Both the position numbers and the translations under genes were made by a program. From Distichodus sexfasciatus (taxonomy: Eukaryota; Chordata; Actinopteri; Characiformes; Distichodontidae): 64,000 nucleotides of DNA. This document shows, piece by piece, positions 1 through 10,872 of this stretch. The DNA lies in assembly GCA_032718565.1 (NCBI GenBank), contig JAVGVS010000823.1, positions 1 through 64,000 on the forward strand, given 5' to 3'. How positions within the stretch are numbered: the first letter of the stretch is position 1; each line of letters starts with the position of its first letter. The notes under the pieces are model-generated. The model made no database searches and was not told the origin of the DNA. It saw only the letters and a list, made by a program, of their open reading frames with translations.

Positions 1-440
1 ACACACACACCACTCACGCACATACAAAACACTTATATGCTTCCTTGGGATGTGTATAGATGATATTTTGGTAATGAGAAAGCAGATTTGAGGACATTAC
101 ACACTCAAGGTTGTGCTCAAATTTTACACCGTTTTAGGTGGTTATGAGGACCTGATTGTCCCCCTAAAACATAAAGCTGATTTCATCATTTCTGTGTGTT
201 ATGACGGATCCTCATAAGGAAATAATTGAAGTTTTAGTTTAAAAACATTAGGTTGGGTCTAAAGCACAGACTCTCCTTTATCTTCCCCTTTCCTCCAGTT
301 TTCCCTCCTATATGAATGCCTCAGCCCAGCTTCTGGAGAACAGCCCTAAAAGAGAGGGAGAGAGACGTGGTTCGGATGTACTCCACTTCAGCAGCCCCTC
401 CGGCATTTAGGTGTGTAAATCACAACTTTCATCACAACAC

Positions 441-789
441 TTTTCCTTTATTTTCATTACTATTTACATTGTAGATTCTCACTAAAGGCATCAAAACTAT
501 GAATGAACTGTGTAAGGGCTATTTGACCAAGAAGGAGAGTGCTGAAGTGCTGCGCCAGATGGCCTGGCCTCCATGGTCACCTGACCAAACCCAATTGAGA
601 TGATTTGGGAGAGTGTGCAAAGCAGTGATCGAAGCAAAGGGTGGTTATTTTCAAGAATCTAAGATATAAAACATGTTTTAGGTTATTTCACACTTTTTGT
701 TTACTACATAATTCCATATATGTTCATTCTTTATTATTCAATAGTCATGATAATAAAGAATAAAACATTGAATGGGAAAAACATTTGAC
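441..789. mobile_element. Internally deleted Tc1/mariner-like element fragment
   Basis: This matches the element at 51041-51940 along its length: the block from GTAGATTCTCAC through CATGGCCTGGCC-like text, then AGTGTGCAAAGCAGTGATC, then the AATAAAGAATAAAACA end. It lacks the middle part of the longer copy and both outer terminal repeats. Related fish elements carry Tc1-type transposase remnants here. It is non-coding and cannot be autonomous. Confidence 0.7.
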
Positions 790-830
790 CATTAGTGCAT
801 ATATGTAACTTTATCTGGTTACAGGGCTGA

Positions 831-910
831 TATATATATACATATACATATACATATACATACACATATACATATACATATACATATACATACACACACA
901 CACACACACA
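831..910. repeat. TA/CATA/CA microsatellite
   Basis: A run of TATA, then CATATA units, then CACACA. It produces the artificial Tyr-Val repeat reading frame on the minus strand, which is not a gene. Confidence 0.95.
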
Positions 911-1363
911 GTGCATTCCGCGTATAGTGAAAAACCGCGTTGTGTTGTGGTAAAACAAATGCCTAAATACGCTCCCATTACCCTTAAAGAAAATGTAAAG
1001 GTAAACCCGTATTCGCCTCTTTTAACTTAATTTACAATAATATTGGGCTTTAAGAAGGACAAAACGAAAAACAAGAGAAACACTGAGACGCTCCACGGGG
1101 GGGATTCTGGTCTGCAGCTGCCACAGACACTGCAAACGGCATTGTTATTATTAGTGTGATATTTTACTACACAAACAGAGGGGAAATGTCTAATTATCGG
1201 CCAAAAAATTATCGGCAGCATATATCGGCCATCGGCTGAGCCTGACTTCTAAATATCGGCATTGGCTTTAGAAAAACCCGTATCGGTGCGACCTCTATGC
1301 TACACTTTATTATGCATACGCAAATTGCCTTACATGAAGCGCACAATAACATAAAGTTGGAAG

Positions 1364-2205
1364 TAGGACTGGGCGATTAATTGAAAATTGTTCAAAACCA
1401 ACATTCAGAACCTCTATTCGATGAAAACTTGCCCATGAGAATTATTTAGATTTTTTTTTCCCCTTTACTATATTGAGATATATCTCATTATCAGAATGAG
1501 ATCTGATTTTTTTGCACAGCTGCTTTCTGACACATTTGCAGACACACTGCCCATTTATTTGCAGCACAGTTTTACATCCAATGTTGCAAAAACTATTCTT
1601 GCTAATTCTATTTCTCATTTTACACATTTTTATCCATTCCTTTTCCTAAGTTTGGGGAATTAACCGACAAAACCATTGAAATATACGCTACATTTAGTAC
1701 TTGTTACCAAATTATTGCTCATGACAATTACTTTAATTAGTCCATTTAATTACAGTTAATTCAAAAACAGCACATTAATGGTAATGAAGATTGAATTTAC
1801 CATGATATTGATATTAAAAACTTGCCCCAGTGTGTGTTCATTTACTATTTACTATGTGAGCATACCATCACATTTACAGCATCCAGAGCGACTTACAACC
1901 GTACTTTGTAGTCCACGACTGTTCTCCGATCTGTAAAGCTATGTTTAAAATCAACAACTGTCATTAAACCAACTAAGCCATAACCTGTGACTCCGCCCAC
2001 TACATTTGTTTACATTTCCTTCAGTTATTTAAAAATCACAAAAATGCATTTTTTAAAAATCCTAGCTTTCATAGTTGAGCATATTTACAGTAGAAACCTT
2101 GTCAGTGAACTATGACGGCAAAAAAGACAAAATAACAGTTCATTAATCGCAATCGAGGTAAAATAATCGTGATAATGACGTGAGGTCATATTGCACAGTC
2201 CCAGC
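1364..2205. mobile_element. hAT-like non-autonomous element, GGACTGGGCGAT ends
   Basis: The left end reads AGGACTGGGCGATTAATTG and the right end reads GAGGTCATATTGCACAGTCCC, an imperfect inverted pair. Related ends recur at 6306-6590, about 9600-9924, 10243-10573, 12736-12938 and from 57317. The inside is AT-rich and non-coding. hAT assignment rests on resemblance to common fish repeats and was not tested. Confidence 0.55.
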
Positions 2206-2675
2206 AGGAGATCGTTGCTTTGACAGAGTCAGAGCTCTTCTCCGATACAGCGCTCAGCTGATGCCGACTGATCCCAGCTCTCAAAACTGCACAAGTTCAT
2301 CCTAGGTCATTTATTCTTACAGTTCTCACCAAAACTGAGATCACAGAATGTTGCAATCTGCAAATGTGCACCGGGAGCATCTGACTTTCCATATTAGGAT
2401 CCTGCTGTGGCTCTGTCTTCACCCTGAGCTCCGAGAGACGCAAGTAATGTCAAAAATAATGCACTTTAGTTTCAAGCATCCGGATGTCAGGAACTCGGCT
2501 GTATTTATGCCAAATTTGGAAAGGAGACAGTCGGAATTTTACAACTGAAATACTGGGATGACAAACCGTATATCAGATTCCGAAATAAGAATGATCATTT
2601 TTATATTATGCTCGTATGGTTTTGTCACAAAATCCACTGTTTACTGCAACATTTTTTCATCATTTGGATAAGAGT

Positions 2676-2924
2676 TCGCATTGTTACACGCCACCACATG
2701 GAAGCAGACACCACAGCAAAGCACACAGTGCACCACAACAAAATGTGACTCATCCATGAAGAAGCAGTGGGTAGACAACATGGGCAGCACCTGGGGAGCA
2801 GTGCTTGAGGACGGTACCTTGCTCATGAGTACCTCAGTGGTACTTTACTGGTCCTGGGATTCGAACCGGCACCCCTTCCATTGACGGGGCAAACGCCGTA
2901 ACCGTTACGCTACCAACTGCCCCA
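2676..2924 (-). mobile_element. tRNA-derived SINE, full-length copy
   Basis: On the minus strand the copy begins GGGGCAGTTGGTAGCGTAAC, a tRNA-like head, followed by a B-box-like GGTTCGAATCCC. Then come the conserved body (ACCACTGAGGTACTCATGAG, GGTACCGTCC..AAGCACTGCTCC) and the CACTGTGTGC tail. The same family occurs at least a dozen times in this window. It shows the internal RNA polymerase III promoter layout expected of a tRNA-derived SINE. Confidence 0.85.
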
Positions 2925-3819
2925 AAAATCAGGGGAGAGTGCGAACGCAGCCCCCCACTGCAGTTGAGGTTCCCACATTTGGGGAATTGGCAGCCGGCAG
3001 TCAACAGGGGTGCTCTGGGCGAACCACCTTCTTGATCATGGAATCATCCCTGCCAAGTGAGTATCATATTTCCAGTTGTGTTGTTTTAACACCTGTGAGG
3101 CTGTTTCAGTTTCTTTGACAAACCTTTACTATGTTGAGATATATACTGTTATCAGGATATGAAATATGATCATATCACACAGCCACATTAATCCGCCGCA
3201 ATTTTACATTTTTACCCCTCCCAGGTATGTACCAAAAATGGTACAAAAAGAAGTTAAGATCGATCTAAAGTTGGGGAATTAACCAACAAGTGTAAGATAC
3301 ATTACTACGTAAATACATGAACTTTTCACCAAATTAATACTGCTTATGATGAGTTAGCCTAATTAAGTATATTTATTTACAGTCCGTTAATGGAAATCAA
3401 GCTTGAATTTGGCATGATACCGATTTGAAGTCATTTATATTCCATTTAAATTTGCCCTATCATATTGCACAGGCCAACTATCTAGTCACAAAACACCACT
3501 TTAGCCTCCTGTGTTCTCAAGGTGTGAAAATCTCATCCAAAAAAGAAACTTGTAATTATCAGGTTAAACACAGAGTTATTTGTGGAATCGGGGCCAGTTC
3601 AGTATCCCGGTATATGGGACATCCTTGAGACTTTTTTCCCCTCACAGAGAGACAATTTATCAAGGGTGTTACGTGACCTTAAAGTCGGCTTTTCTAATCT
3701 TTAAGTTCATCTGTTAGTCAGCTGGTAGTAATCAGCAGTTTTATGATCTTCAAAATCAGATCACAGACTGTACAAAATTCCAAGACAAAAGCTTATGTCC
3801 CAAATCTGCCTTAAAAAGA

Positions 3820-4451
3820 TTTGATATTTTGATCCGCTAATAATACTAGCAGAGAGTTGACACGGTAACATACGAGGCCAATTAGCGCAGTCAGAGTCAG
3901 TCGTAGGCATAACCCATCAAAAAACTGACAGAAAATAGAACCCCAAGTACCTGTATCTACAACCACTTTGAACATTTAAGATGTCAAAACCTTTAGAATT
4001 ACATTTCAACAGTCACACAGCTAACAGCCATTGTGCTAGCTCGCTCCACTTCACCACAAAAACTTTAATTTACAGAGGCCGAAAGCAGGTCTTTTTTTTT
4101 ACGCTCATGACTGCCAACAGAACAATCATGACCATTTTTTAGCATGGTTATCTGTATCTGTATTTTGTAAGGGCCACATGTCTCCCTAAAAATACTGTCA
4201 AGGTGCTATTTTGATCCACTAGTAATACAAAAGGAAGTGGATGACGCTGTAGCATACAAGGTCCATTAGCGCAGTCTGAGTCAGTCATGGGGCATAAATC
4301 ATTTGAAAACTGACAGAAAATAGAACCCCAAGTACCTGTATCTACAGCCACTTTGAACATTTATGGTGTCAAAGCCCTTATAATGACAGCTTAACAGTGA
4401 CAGAGCAAACACTGAGCGTTAGCCTTCATGCTAGCTCGCTGCACTTCACCA
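3820..4451. repeat. Direct duplication of about 240 bp
   Basis: The blocks 3822-4060 and 4202-4451 are diverged direct copies. Both run from TTTTGATCC through ATTAGCGCAGTC, GACAGAAAATAGAACCCC, AAGTACCTGTATCTACA and CACTTTGAACATTTA to GCTAGCTCGCT and CACTTCACCA. The spacer between them is about 140 bp. Neither copy keeps an open frame, so this looks like an intronic duplication. Confidence 0.85.
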
Positions 4452-4856
4452 TGAAAACAGAAGCTGAAAGCAGGTCATCGTAGTCTTCAGACCCATAAAC
4501 TTCCACCATCCACACATCTCTATAAACGTGTTTAGGAAAGTATCAAGCGTTTGGTGGAAAAAAAGGACGTTAGAAAGTGATGCGGCTAATCTTTAAGAAA
4601 CCATAAATAAATATTGCGGCTGGCCAAGGCTTTCATTAGTCATAAGATGATCATTTTCCGCAAAGTACGTCTTTAAATGTTTAGTTTTAGCCCCAGAAAT
4701 TTAATTTTAATATAAACACAGATATTTAATTCCTTCTTTTATTCTCATGTTTGCTAACAGGAAGCTAGTTCCATGGTCAAAGAAGTGTTTGGTCTTCAAA
4801 CCAAGCTAAACGATCACAAAAATTGATTTTTGTGCACAATATAATTATTCTTTGGC

Positions 4857-4937
4857 TATAACCCCAGCAGGTAAAAGACTTGTGTTCAAAGAAACACAAT
4901 TTATTTGCACACCAATCTTTTACCTGCTGGGGTTATA
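4857..4937. repeat. Perfect short hairpin (22-bp arms, 37-nt loop)
   Basis: Positions 4857-4878 and 4916-4937 are exact reverse complements; the arm core is ACCCCAGCAGGTAAAAGA. A second inner pair, TTGTGTT with AACACAA, lies within the loop. TA dinucleotides sit at both edges. It could be a very small miniature inverted-repeat transposon or a transcribed hairpin within the ube2o intron. Confidence 0.85.
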
Positions 4938-5375
4938 AATAAATGCAATTTTTACGCTAAAGTCACTGGCCTCTTTACTGACTCGGAGAAAGAGCGAGGG
5001 AGAGACAGAGAAAGACAGGGAGTAGGAGGGGAGAAAAGACAGATAGACAGATTGCGTCTAGTCTCCCGCTGTCTGTGATTGGGTTTTCAGGGTGCATGCT
5101 GAGCCCTGATGGAGCTGCTTTTCCAGAAGAATCGCGGAGGTGACATCAATCTTCCCTCTCCGCTCTGAGTGCCGCACATTAGCCAACGTCCCCGAAGCGA
5201 CTCGCACCTCCCAAAAAATGGCACGAGAAACCTCTCGTTGCCTTTAACAGGAGCGTCCACACACGATCAGATACAGATGCTATTCGCTGTGCCCTTTTAC
5301 GAAGAACAGAGCCCAAAATAGACAAAGTAACTGCTGAATTTTAGTGGTGGTTTAGTTGCTAGCCAAGCAGTTAGT

Positions 5376-5521
5376 GGGCAGCTGACATGGGCAGCACCTG
5401 GGGAGCAGTGCTTGGTACGGTACCTTGCTCATGAGTACCTCAGTGGTACCTTTACCAGTCCAGGATTCAAAGCGACAACCTTATGAGCACAGACCCAATC
5501 GTTACGCTACCAACTGCCCTA
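5376..5521 (-). mobile_element. tRNA-derived SINE, 5' half
   Basis: This is the same family as 2676-2924. It is truncated before the CACTGTGTGC tail and has a damaged B box. The body motifs GCAGTGCTTGG and TACCTCAGTGGTACC are clear. Confidence 0.8.
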
Positions 5522-6305
5522 ATATTAAGAATTCTAGCAGCTGGGATTTAAACTGCAGCCTCCGAATTTGTGTTCACAGACAGCTTGTTATACGTTGTGA
5601 ATCTCAAAAAATAAGCAGTATTAAGTGGGAAATTGCCTTGTTCCCTACTCCGGGTACTGAGTTCAATCCCATTCTCCCTGCGCTGCATTTGCTTTGTAGA
5701 GAAAACACACAAACTGATTCTAGGTTCTGTCTTTGTAATGTGTGCTGGCTAGTGTGAGAAGGGAAAGACGATTCTGGATCCTTGGTGGTTTTGTTTTATT
5801 TTTTTGGTACTTCAGCAGAAGCCTAGACCCGTGCGCGAAGCGAAAGGGAGCTTTGCGGAAGTTGCCAGCCTCCGGCAAAAACGTGCTTTTCTGACTCGGC
5901 ACGTTGTTGGGTTCACAATCCGCTCGCTGCTGTGAAAGGACTGTTTAGAGCTGTCAGAGAGGAAAGGGGGGGGAGGAAAGGCAGAGGTAACAGCAAGGAT
6001 TGGGGTAAATCGAATTTACATCTCCACTTAAAAGCCCACAGCTTCCCACTGCAACAAAACGGGACGGATTGGGTCAAGCTATTTGCGAGAGAGGTTTGGA
6101 GAAGGCCGAGGCGCCGCCCCTCACCCAGCACGACTGCATAAATGACATCATTTCCCACCAATCACCCGCTGCCGTCTCCAGCCGCTGACCTCGGGCTACC
6201 CTAGCACAGTGAGATTTAGAATCTTGTGTGGTCCACTAACGGCTATTTATAGCAGCGCCACTTCCACATCAAGAGAAAAAAGGCCTGATCCCAAATTTAT
6301 CCCCA

Positions 6306-6590
6306 GTAGGGCTGGGCGATATGACCTCAAAACAGTATCACACTTAATTGAAATATTTACCTCAATTACGATCAATTAACGATTATTTTTGTTTTAGCAT
6401 GGCAATTTTTACTGAATGATAGAGTGAACGTCTGTGAGGCAGCATGTTTTTAAGGGAACAGCATCGTTTTAAGAACTATTACTTTCAATGTTGAGTTTGT
6501 GAAAAATTGTAAAATTAATCATCATGGACAAGATTACATCGGTTCTGAATGTCAGTTTTGATTCATTTTCAATTAATTGCCCAGCCCTGG
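6306..6590. mobile_element. Complete short element with GGGCTGGGCGAT ends
   Basis: It begins GTAGGGCTGGGCGATATGAC and ends TTAATTGCCCAGCCCTGG, so the termini are inverted copies of each other. It is about 285 bp, AT-rich and non-coding, and is the best-bounded member of the family in this window. Confidence 0.75.
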
Positions 6591-7220
6591 TCACACACTG
6601 TAGGTAGGATTTTGGAGTCCATCTAAAGTAGACTTCCTCCTTCTCATCTAACCAGAATTATACCTTTCTTCCTAAAACAAAACAAATGCATTTATTGGTG
6701 ACCCAAAACTAGAGGTCCATCGATATGAATTTTTAGCATCAACTCAGGCATTTTTGTGAAAACTGAGGTTTCTCTGGAATCCAACAGCAACACAATGCCA
6801 ATCCGTTAAACCCAACATCTTCTGCCAGTATAATGATCTCAGACCTGGGAAACGAACCCAAAAACGAACAAATGAACACAAAGCGTCGGAGCGACGGCGG
6901 TGGAGATTTGGCAGGGAGAGGGAGCCCTCGTGGAGGAAGGTGGGCGTAGGGAGAGAGAGAGAGAGGGTTTTGGTTTACAAGGACATCGCCATGCCGGCCG
7001 AGGTGGGAATCTTTAGGGGAGGGATTAGTTACGGAGGATCGATACAAAGCTGCTCCCTGTCTGTTTGTTTTGACGTGAGGCTCTAATGAACAAAGTGGCG
7101 TCTCTCTGAGAATCAACAAGGAGGAGGAAGAACGAGGAGGAGGAGGAGGAAGATGGAGGGAGGGACTGCAGTAGTCTGCTGCAGCAGAGGAAGAGGCGCT
7201 CCTTAAAACGCTGACACGCC

Positions 7221-7244
7221 CCCACACACACACACACACACACA
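7221..7244. repeat. CA microsatellite
   Basis: A short CA run. It generates Cys-Val-Cys-Val starts of two spurious minus-strand frames. Confidence 0.9.
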
Positions 7245-7604
7245 CCAGTTGGACAACTTAAGCACTTAATTCTCTACACCTCCTTGTCCATGCAAGTCAA
7301 ACTTCAGCGTTTAACGCAACATAGATCAGGGCGACAGAAGCTCCATTTGCTGCTACAAAACAATGGCTTTTACGCTGCTTAAAACGGTCATCTGTGTGTG
7401 CTCAATGTGCAAAGTCATGGTTTTCCGTCATAGCTTTTCGCTGATATATAAGAACAGTCAAAGGTTTGTTTATGTGTGGAACAAATTCATGTTCTTATCT
7501 GCGTAGACTGTACGGGCAAATATTAATCTTTCTATATAGCATCTTTCATACGTAAAAATGCAGACCAAAGTGCTTCATATCAATGAGTGTAAGATGAAAT
7601 AAAA

Positions 7605-7785
7605 TTATCATTCATCATTGTGAACACAGCACAGCACACCAGATGTGACCTCTGCATTTGACCCATCCATGTCGAAGCAGTGGGCAGTGCTCGGGGACGG
7701 TACCTTTCTCATGAGTACCTTTACCGGTCCGGGATTCAAACTGGCGACCTTCTGATCACAGGGTGAACGCCCTAACCATTACACT
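7605..7785 (-). mobile_element. tRNA-derived SINE with internal deletion
   Basis: Tail-side text (CATTGTGAACACAGCACAGC) and head-side text (GTACCTTTACCGGTCCGGG) are both present. The central GTACCTCAGTG segment is partly missing. Confidence 0.8.
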
Positions 7786-8092
7786 AATTAATAAAAAAAT
7801 CTATTTAAACACAATGAAAAGGTTACAAATTACTGACAAGCAAAAACAAATCATTTAAAAAGTGGAAAACTTAGAAACACAATAACGTAAAGGCCATAAA
7901 TATTAAAAGCCAAGTTTCAAAGAAAAGTAAACATTACCTAATCGTCTCATTTGTAATGTGTGAACATCAACAAGAGTGTAATTTAGCATTATATTTGCCC
8001 TTTAGAAAACAAAACACAACCATAGAGTATTAGAAGCACCGATGCATTTTTTGCTAGTTAATGAAGTCAACTCACTGCTAAGCTCCTGAAAG

Positions 8093-8315
8093 TGTAACGG
8101 CTCCGTGATCGGAAGGCTGCTGGTTCAAGTCCCAAACCGGTAAAGGTACCACTGAGGTACTCGTGTGCAAGGTACCATTCCCAAGCACTGCCCCGACCAA
8201 AAAAAAGACGCCCGCTGCTCCTTCATGGACGGGTCAAATGTAGAGGTCACATTTAATTGTGTTGCACTGTGTGCTGTGCTGTGTTCACAATGACAAATAA
8301 TCACTCACTCAGCTA
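8093..8315 (+). mobile_element. tRNA-derived SINE, plus orientation
   Basis: It runs from a damaged tRNA-like head (GTAACGGCTCCGTGATCGG, GCTGGTTCAAGTCCC) through GGTACCACTGAGGTACTCG. It ends in TTCACAATGACAAATAATCA, the shared 3' end of this SINE family. Confidence 0.85.
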
Positions 8316-8990
8316 TGTTCCATTTATTATGTGCACAGCAATTTCAGAGATTATGTAAAATACAGAAGTCGCTGGAATCCCAGAAATTCCAACATTTTTC
8401 CCCAGTTGGAAGATTAAAAATTCCTAGCTCTCACTGAACATTTCACTTCATTGCATTTTTCCACTGGCACTGAAAAACACACCGTACCGCAAATAAATGT
8501 TTTTCAATTAGTCAAGCGACTTCTCCGTGCTTAAACGCCACTTTTAACAAGCACAATCTGAGATTTTTGAAAACATAACTCCATAGACAGGCTTAAAAGT
8601 GCCATTCTTGTTGTGGAAGACGGAAGGCCAGCTTTGCAAAAACATGGCAAAGAGGAACCAATCAGAGAGTCCGTGTTTTCAGCTCTCTGATTGGTCCCTG
8701 ACTTTCATGTGACCCTCAGAGCCACGCCCACAACTACATATACAAAATGCAGTTTCATTTCACTAAAACATGACACCGATTTCAAGCTGTATTTGTGAGT
8801 GTGGCCTTCCACGGCGGTAGAGCAGGGCTGAGCCGGGAGCAGCCTGTCCTCTGTGCTGTAGCAGTAAGTATGTAGATATCAGTGTGAACAGCTGATTCCA
8901 GATCAGTGCTGCACTGCTGACGACCGACCGCGAGGACAGAGAGGCAAAAAAGTAATGAAGCTCTGAGTCTGCTCACAGCTAACACACACC

Positions 8991-9190
8991 TGCTGAGCAG
9001 AAAACACACCCGAGACACGGCCGTGCTGAACACACACACACCTGCTGAGCACAAAATACACCCGAGACACGGCCGTGCTGAACACACACACACCTGCTGA
9101 GCACAAAACACACCCGAGACACGGCCGTGCTGAACACACACACACCTGCTGAGCACAAAACACACCCGAGACACGGCCCTGTTGAGAGGA
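8991..9190. repeat. Minisatellite, four 52-bp units
   Basis: Unit starts (TGCTGAGCA) fall at 8991, 9043, 9095 and 9147, exactly 52 bp apart. Each unit carries ACACCCGAGACACGGCC followed by a CA run. It is the source of several overlapping repetitive frames on the minus strand, which I do not regard as genes. The last unit decays into CTGTTGAGAGG. Confidence 0.95.
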
Positions 9191-9599
9191 CGAGCAATAC
9201 ACACATTCATCCACAAAAGGTAGGGACGTCCCAAATCTACAGTCTGAAACCTGTCCCCAAAATAAGTGTACATCAGAATCTCTCTCATGCACGCACGCAC
9301 ACACACATGCACGCACTCTAATGTAAGGTGGAAATCTTCCGGCTCCGTCCTGCCTTCAGAGTTCAGCTAATTCCATTAAAGACTCAGATCAGATCTGCCG
9401 CGGCTAATGCATGCCAGCTAACTGCTAACAGCTAAAGGCTAACCCCGATCGCCTCACGACAAAGCTCTAACAAACAGCAATTTAACAATTTCAAAGAGAG
9501 CGGATTTTAAATACGAGGTTTTAAAACGCAAAACCTTGGGTCAATTTGGCATCACCACTTGATAAATGACACGGTATTTTACATATAGCTAACCAACGT

Positions 9600-9924
9600 A
9601 ATACATATTACGTATTTTTTAATACATATTAAATAATTCTATTAGTCTTTTCCCTGTGTGTGTTCATGTACTTAAAAACACACTGCCGTGTGTTGTCACG
9701 TGACTCCTCACCGTCCAGTCTACCACCACATCCGTGTTTCCTTCAATTATTTTAAAATGATAAAAATATGTACTCTTTTATTTATTAAAACATCTCAGCT
9801 TTTATATATGAGCATATTTACAGTACAAACCTTGTCGGTGAGTTATGAGGGCAAAAAATAATAATAATCAGGAAAATATTAATGAATGGTGATACTGATT
9901 TGGCTTCATATCGCCCAGCCCTGT
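9600..9924. mobile_element. hAT-like element, right end GCCCAGCCCTG
   Basis: The right end TTCATATCGCCCAGCCCTG matches the family bounded at 6306-6590. The left boundary is uncertain. AT-rich and non-coding. Confidence 0.5.
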
Positions 9925-10108
9925 TTATGACGTAAACTTAACCCTAAGCTTTTGATTAAAACCTAAAGCAGAAACTCCCACTATCACACAGCACTCGACT
10001 CGCCCGACTGGAAACGAGGCGGAGCGCGATGTGTTTCAAGGGATGGCCTCGTTGGCGAGGCTGCGCTGGGTGAGGCTTCGAGGCCTTATTCCTCCCAACT
10101 GCTCAACC

Positions 10109-10114
10109 TTATCT

Positions 10115-10160
<46 letters not shown>
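10109..10160. repeat. CA microsatellite
   Basis: Nearly pure CA with one AAAC interruption. Confidence 0.95.
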
Positions 10161-10242
10161 AGCTCGCAACTCGACTGCCGACGTTTTTGATCATTTCCAC
10201 ACATCAGAAACTGCTCTCTTTTTAGCTCCAACACACTTTGCA

Positions 10243-10573
10243 TTAGGGCTGAGGGATTTGACCTTAAATCAATAACACGAATAACATTTAACATTTTACC
10301 TCGATTACCATTAATGAATGATTATTTTACTCTGAATTATTTCGTTTGTTTTTAACCTGACATGGTTTGTAATTAATTCTCAATTAACTGCAAGTAAGTG
10401 ACAGTAGAAGTCGCAATAGTAACTCAGTTTCATGTGATAATGTGAGATTGTGGTTTAAAACCTGTGGCTAAATTAACGTCAGAATGAATGATTCTTTTAT
10501 TTTGAGGTTTGTTTCTGCCCTGACAAGGTCTGTACTGCTGGTTTCAATTAATTTTTGATTAACTCTCCAGCTC
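10243..10573. mobile_element. hAT-like element, ends TTAGGGCTGAGGG and CTCTCCAGCTCTA
   Basis: A diverged copy of the GGGCTGGGCGAT family. An internal part, with TGAATGATTATTTTACT-type text, is duplicated at about 10300 and 10485. Confidence 0.5.
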
Positions 10574-10681
10574 TACTTTGGGTGCATGCTAATTTAATGG
10601 CAAAAATAACAATATTTATGATGTAATTTCAGACTTGTAACATTCAGACATGTAATTTATGATAAACACGCAGACTCTTTC

Positions 10682-10872
10682 ATATGGAACGCCAAAGATG
10701 CCACAACTGGCCTATATTTTTACACAATTGACAGTAAAACACCCGTTTTTTCATGACGGTTTGATTCGTTAAAAAACCCTGTTTTTGTGGCTCTCTAATA
10801 TACTAGCACTTTTTTCTGACGCTCTAGTAAGGTGCCTTTAAGGCAAATTGTGGCAGCTTTGGCGTTCCATAT
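10682..10872. mobile_element. Miniature inverted-repeat element, 191 bp
   Basis: The left end ATATGGAACGCCAAAG and the right end CTTTGGCGTTCCATAT are perfect inverted copies. The arms continue inwards with TGCCACAA and TTGTGGCA. The interior is AT-rich and has no open frame. A stray GGCGTTCCATATG also occurs near 16041. Confidence 0.85.

Noticed and set aside
2676..2924. tRNA gene on the minus strand
   Set aside because: The B-box-like GGTTCGAATCCC is part of a SINE repeated a dozen times; no cloverleaf or intact A box is formed.
6739..7245. 168-codon Ser/Pro-rich minus-strand frame
   Set aside because: It begins in a CA run and is driven by GGA/GAG purine-rich sequence; no similarity recognised and no splice signals found. 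It might be a chance frame in the ube2o intron.
8991..9190. CRISPR array
   Set aside because: Units are contiguous 52-bp repeats without unique spacers, in a vertebrate genome.
8782..9316. Several overlapping Cys/Val-rich frames of 75-176 codons on the minus strand
   Set aside because: They are translations of the 52-bp minisatellite and its CA joints; the same words appear in different frames, as expected of a repeat.
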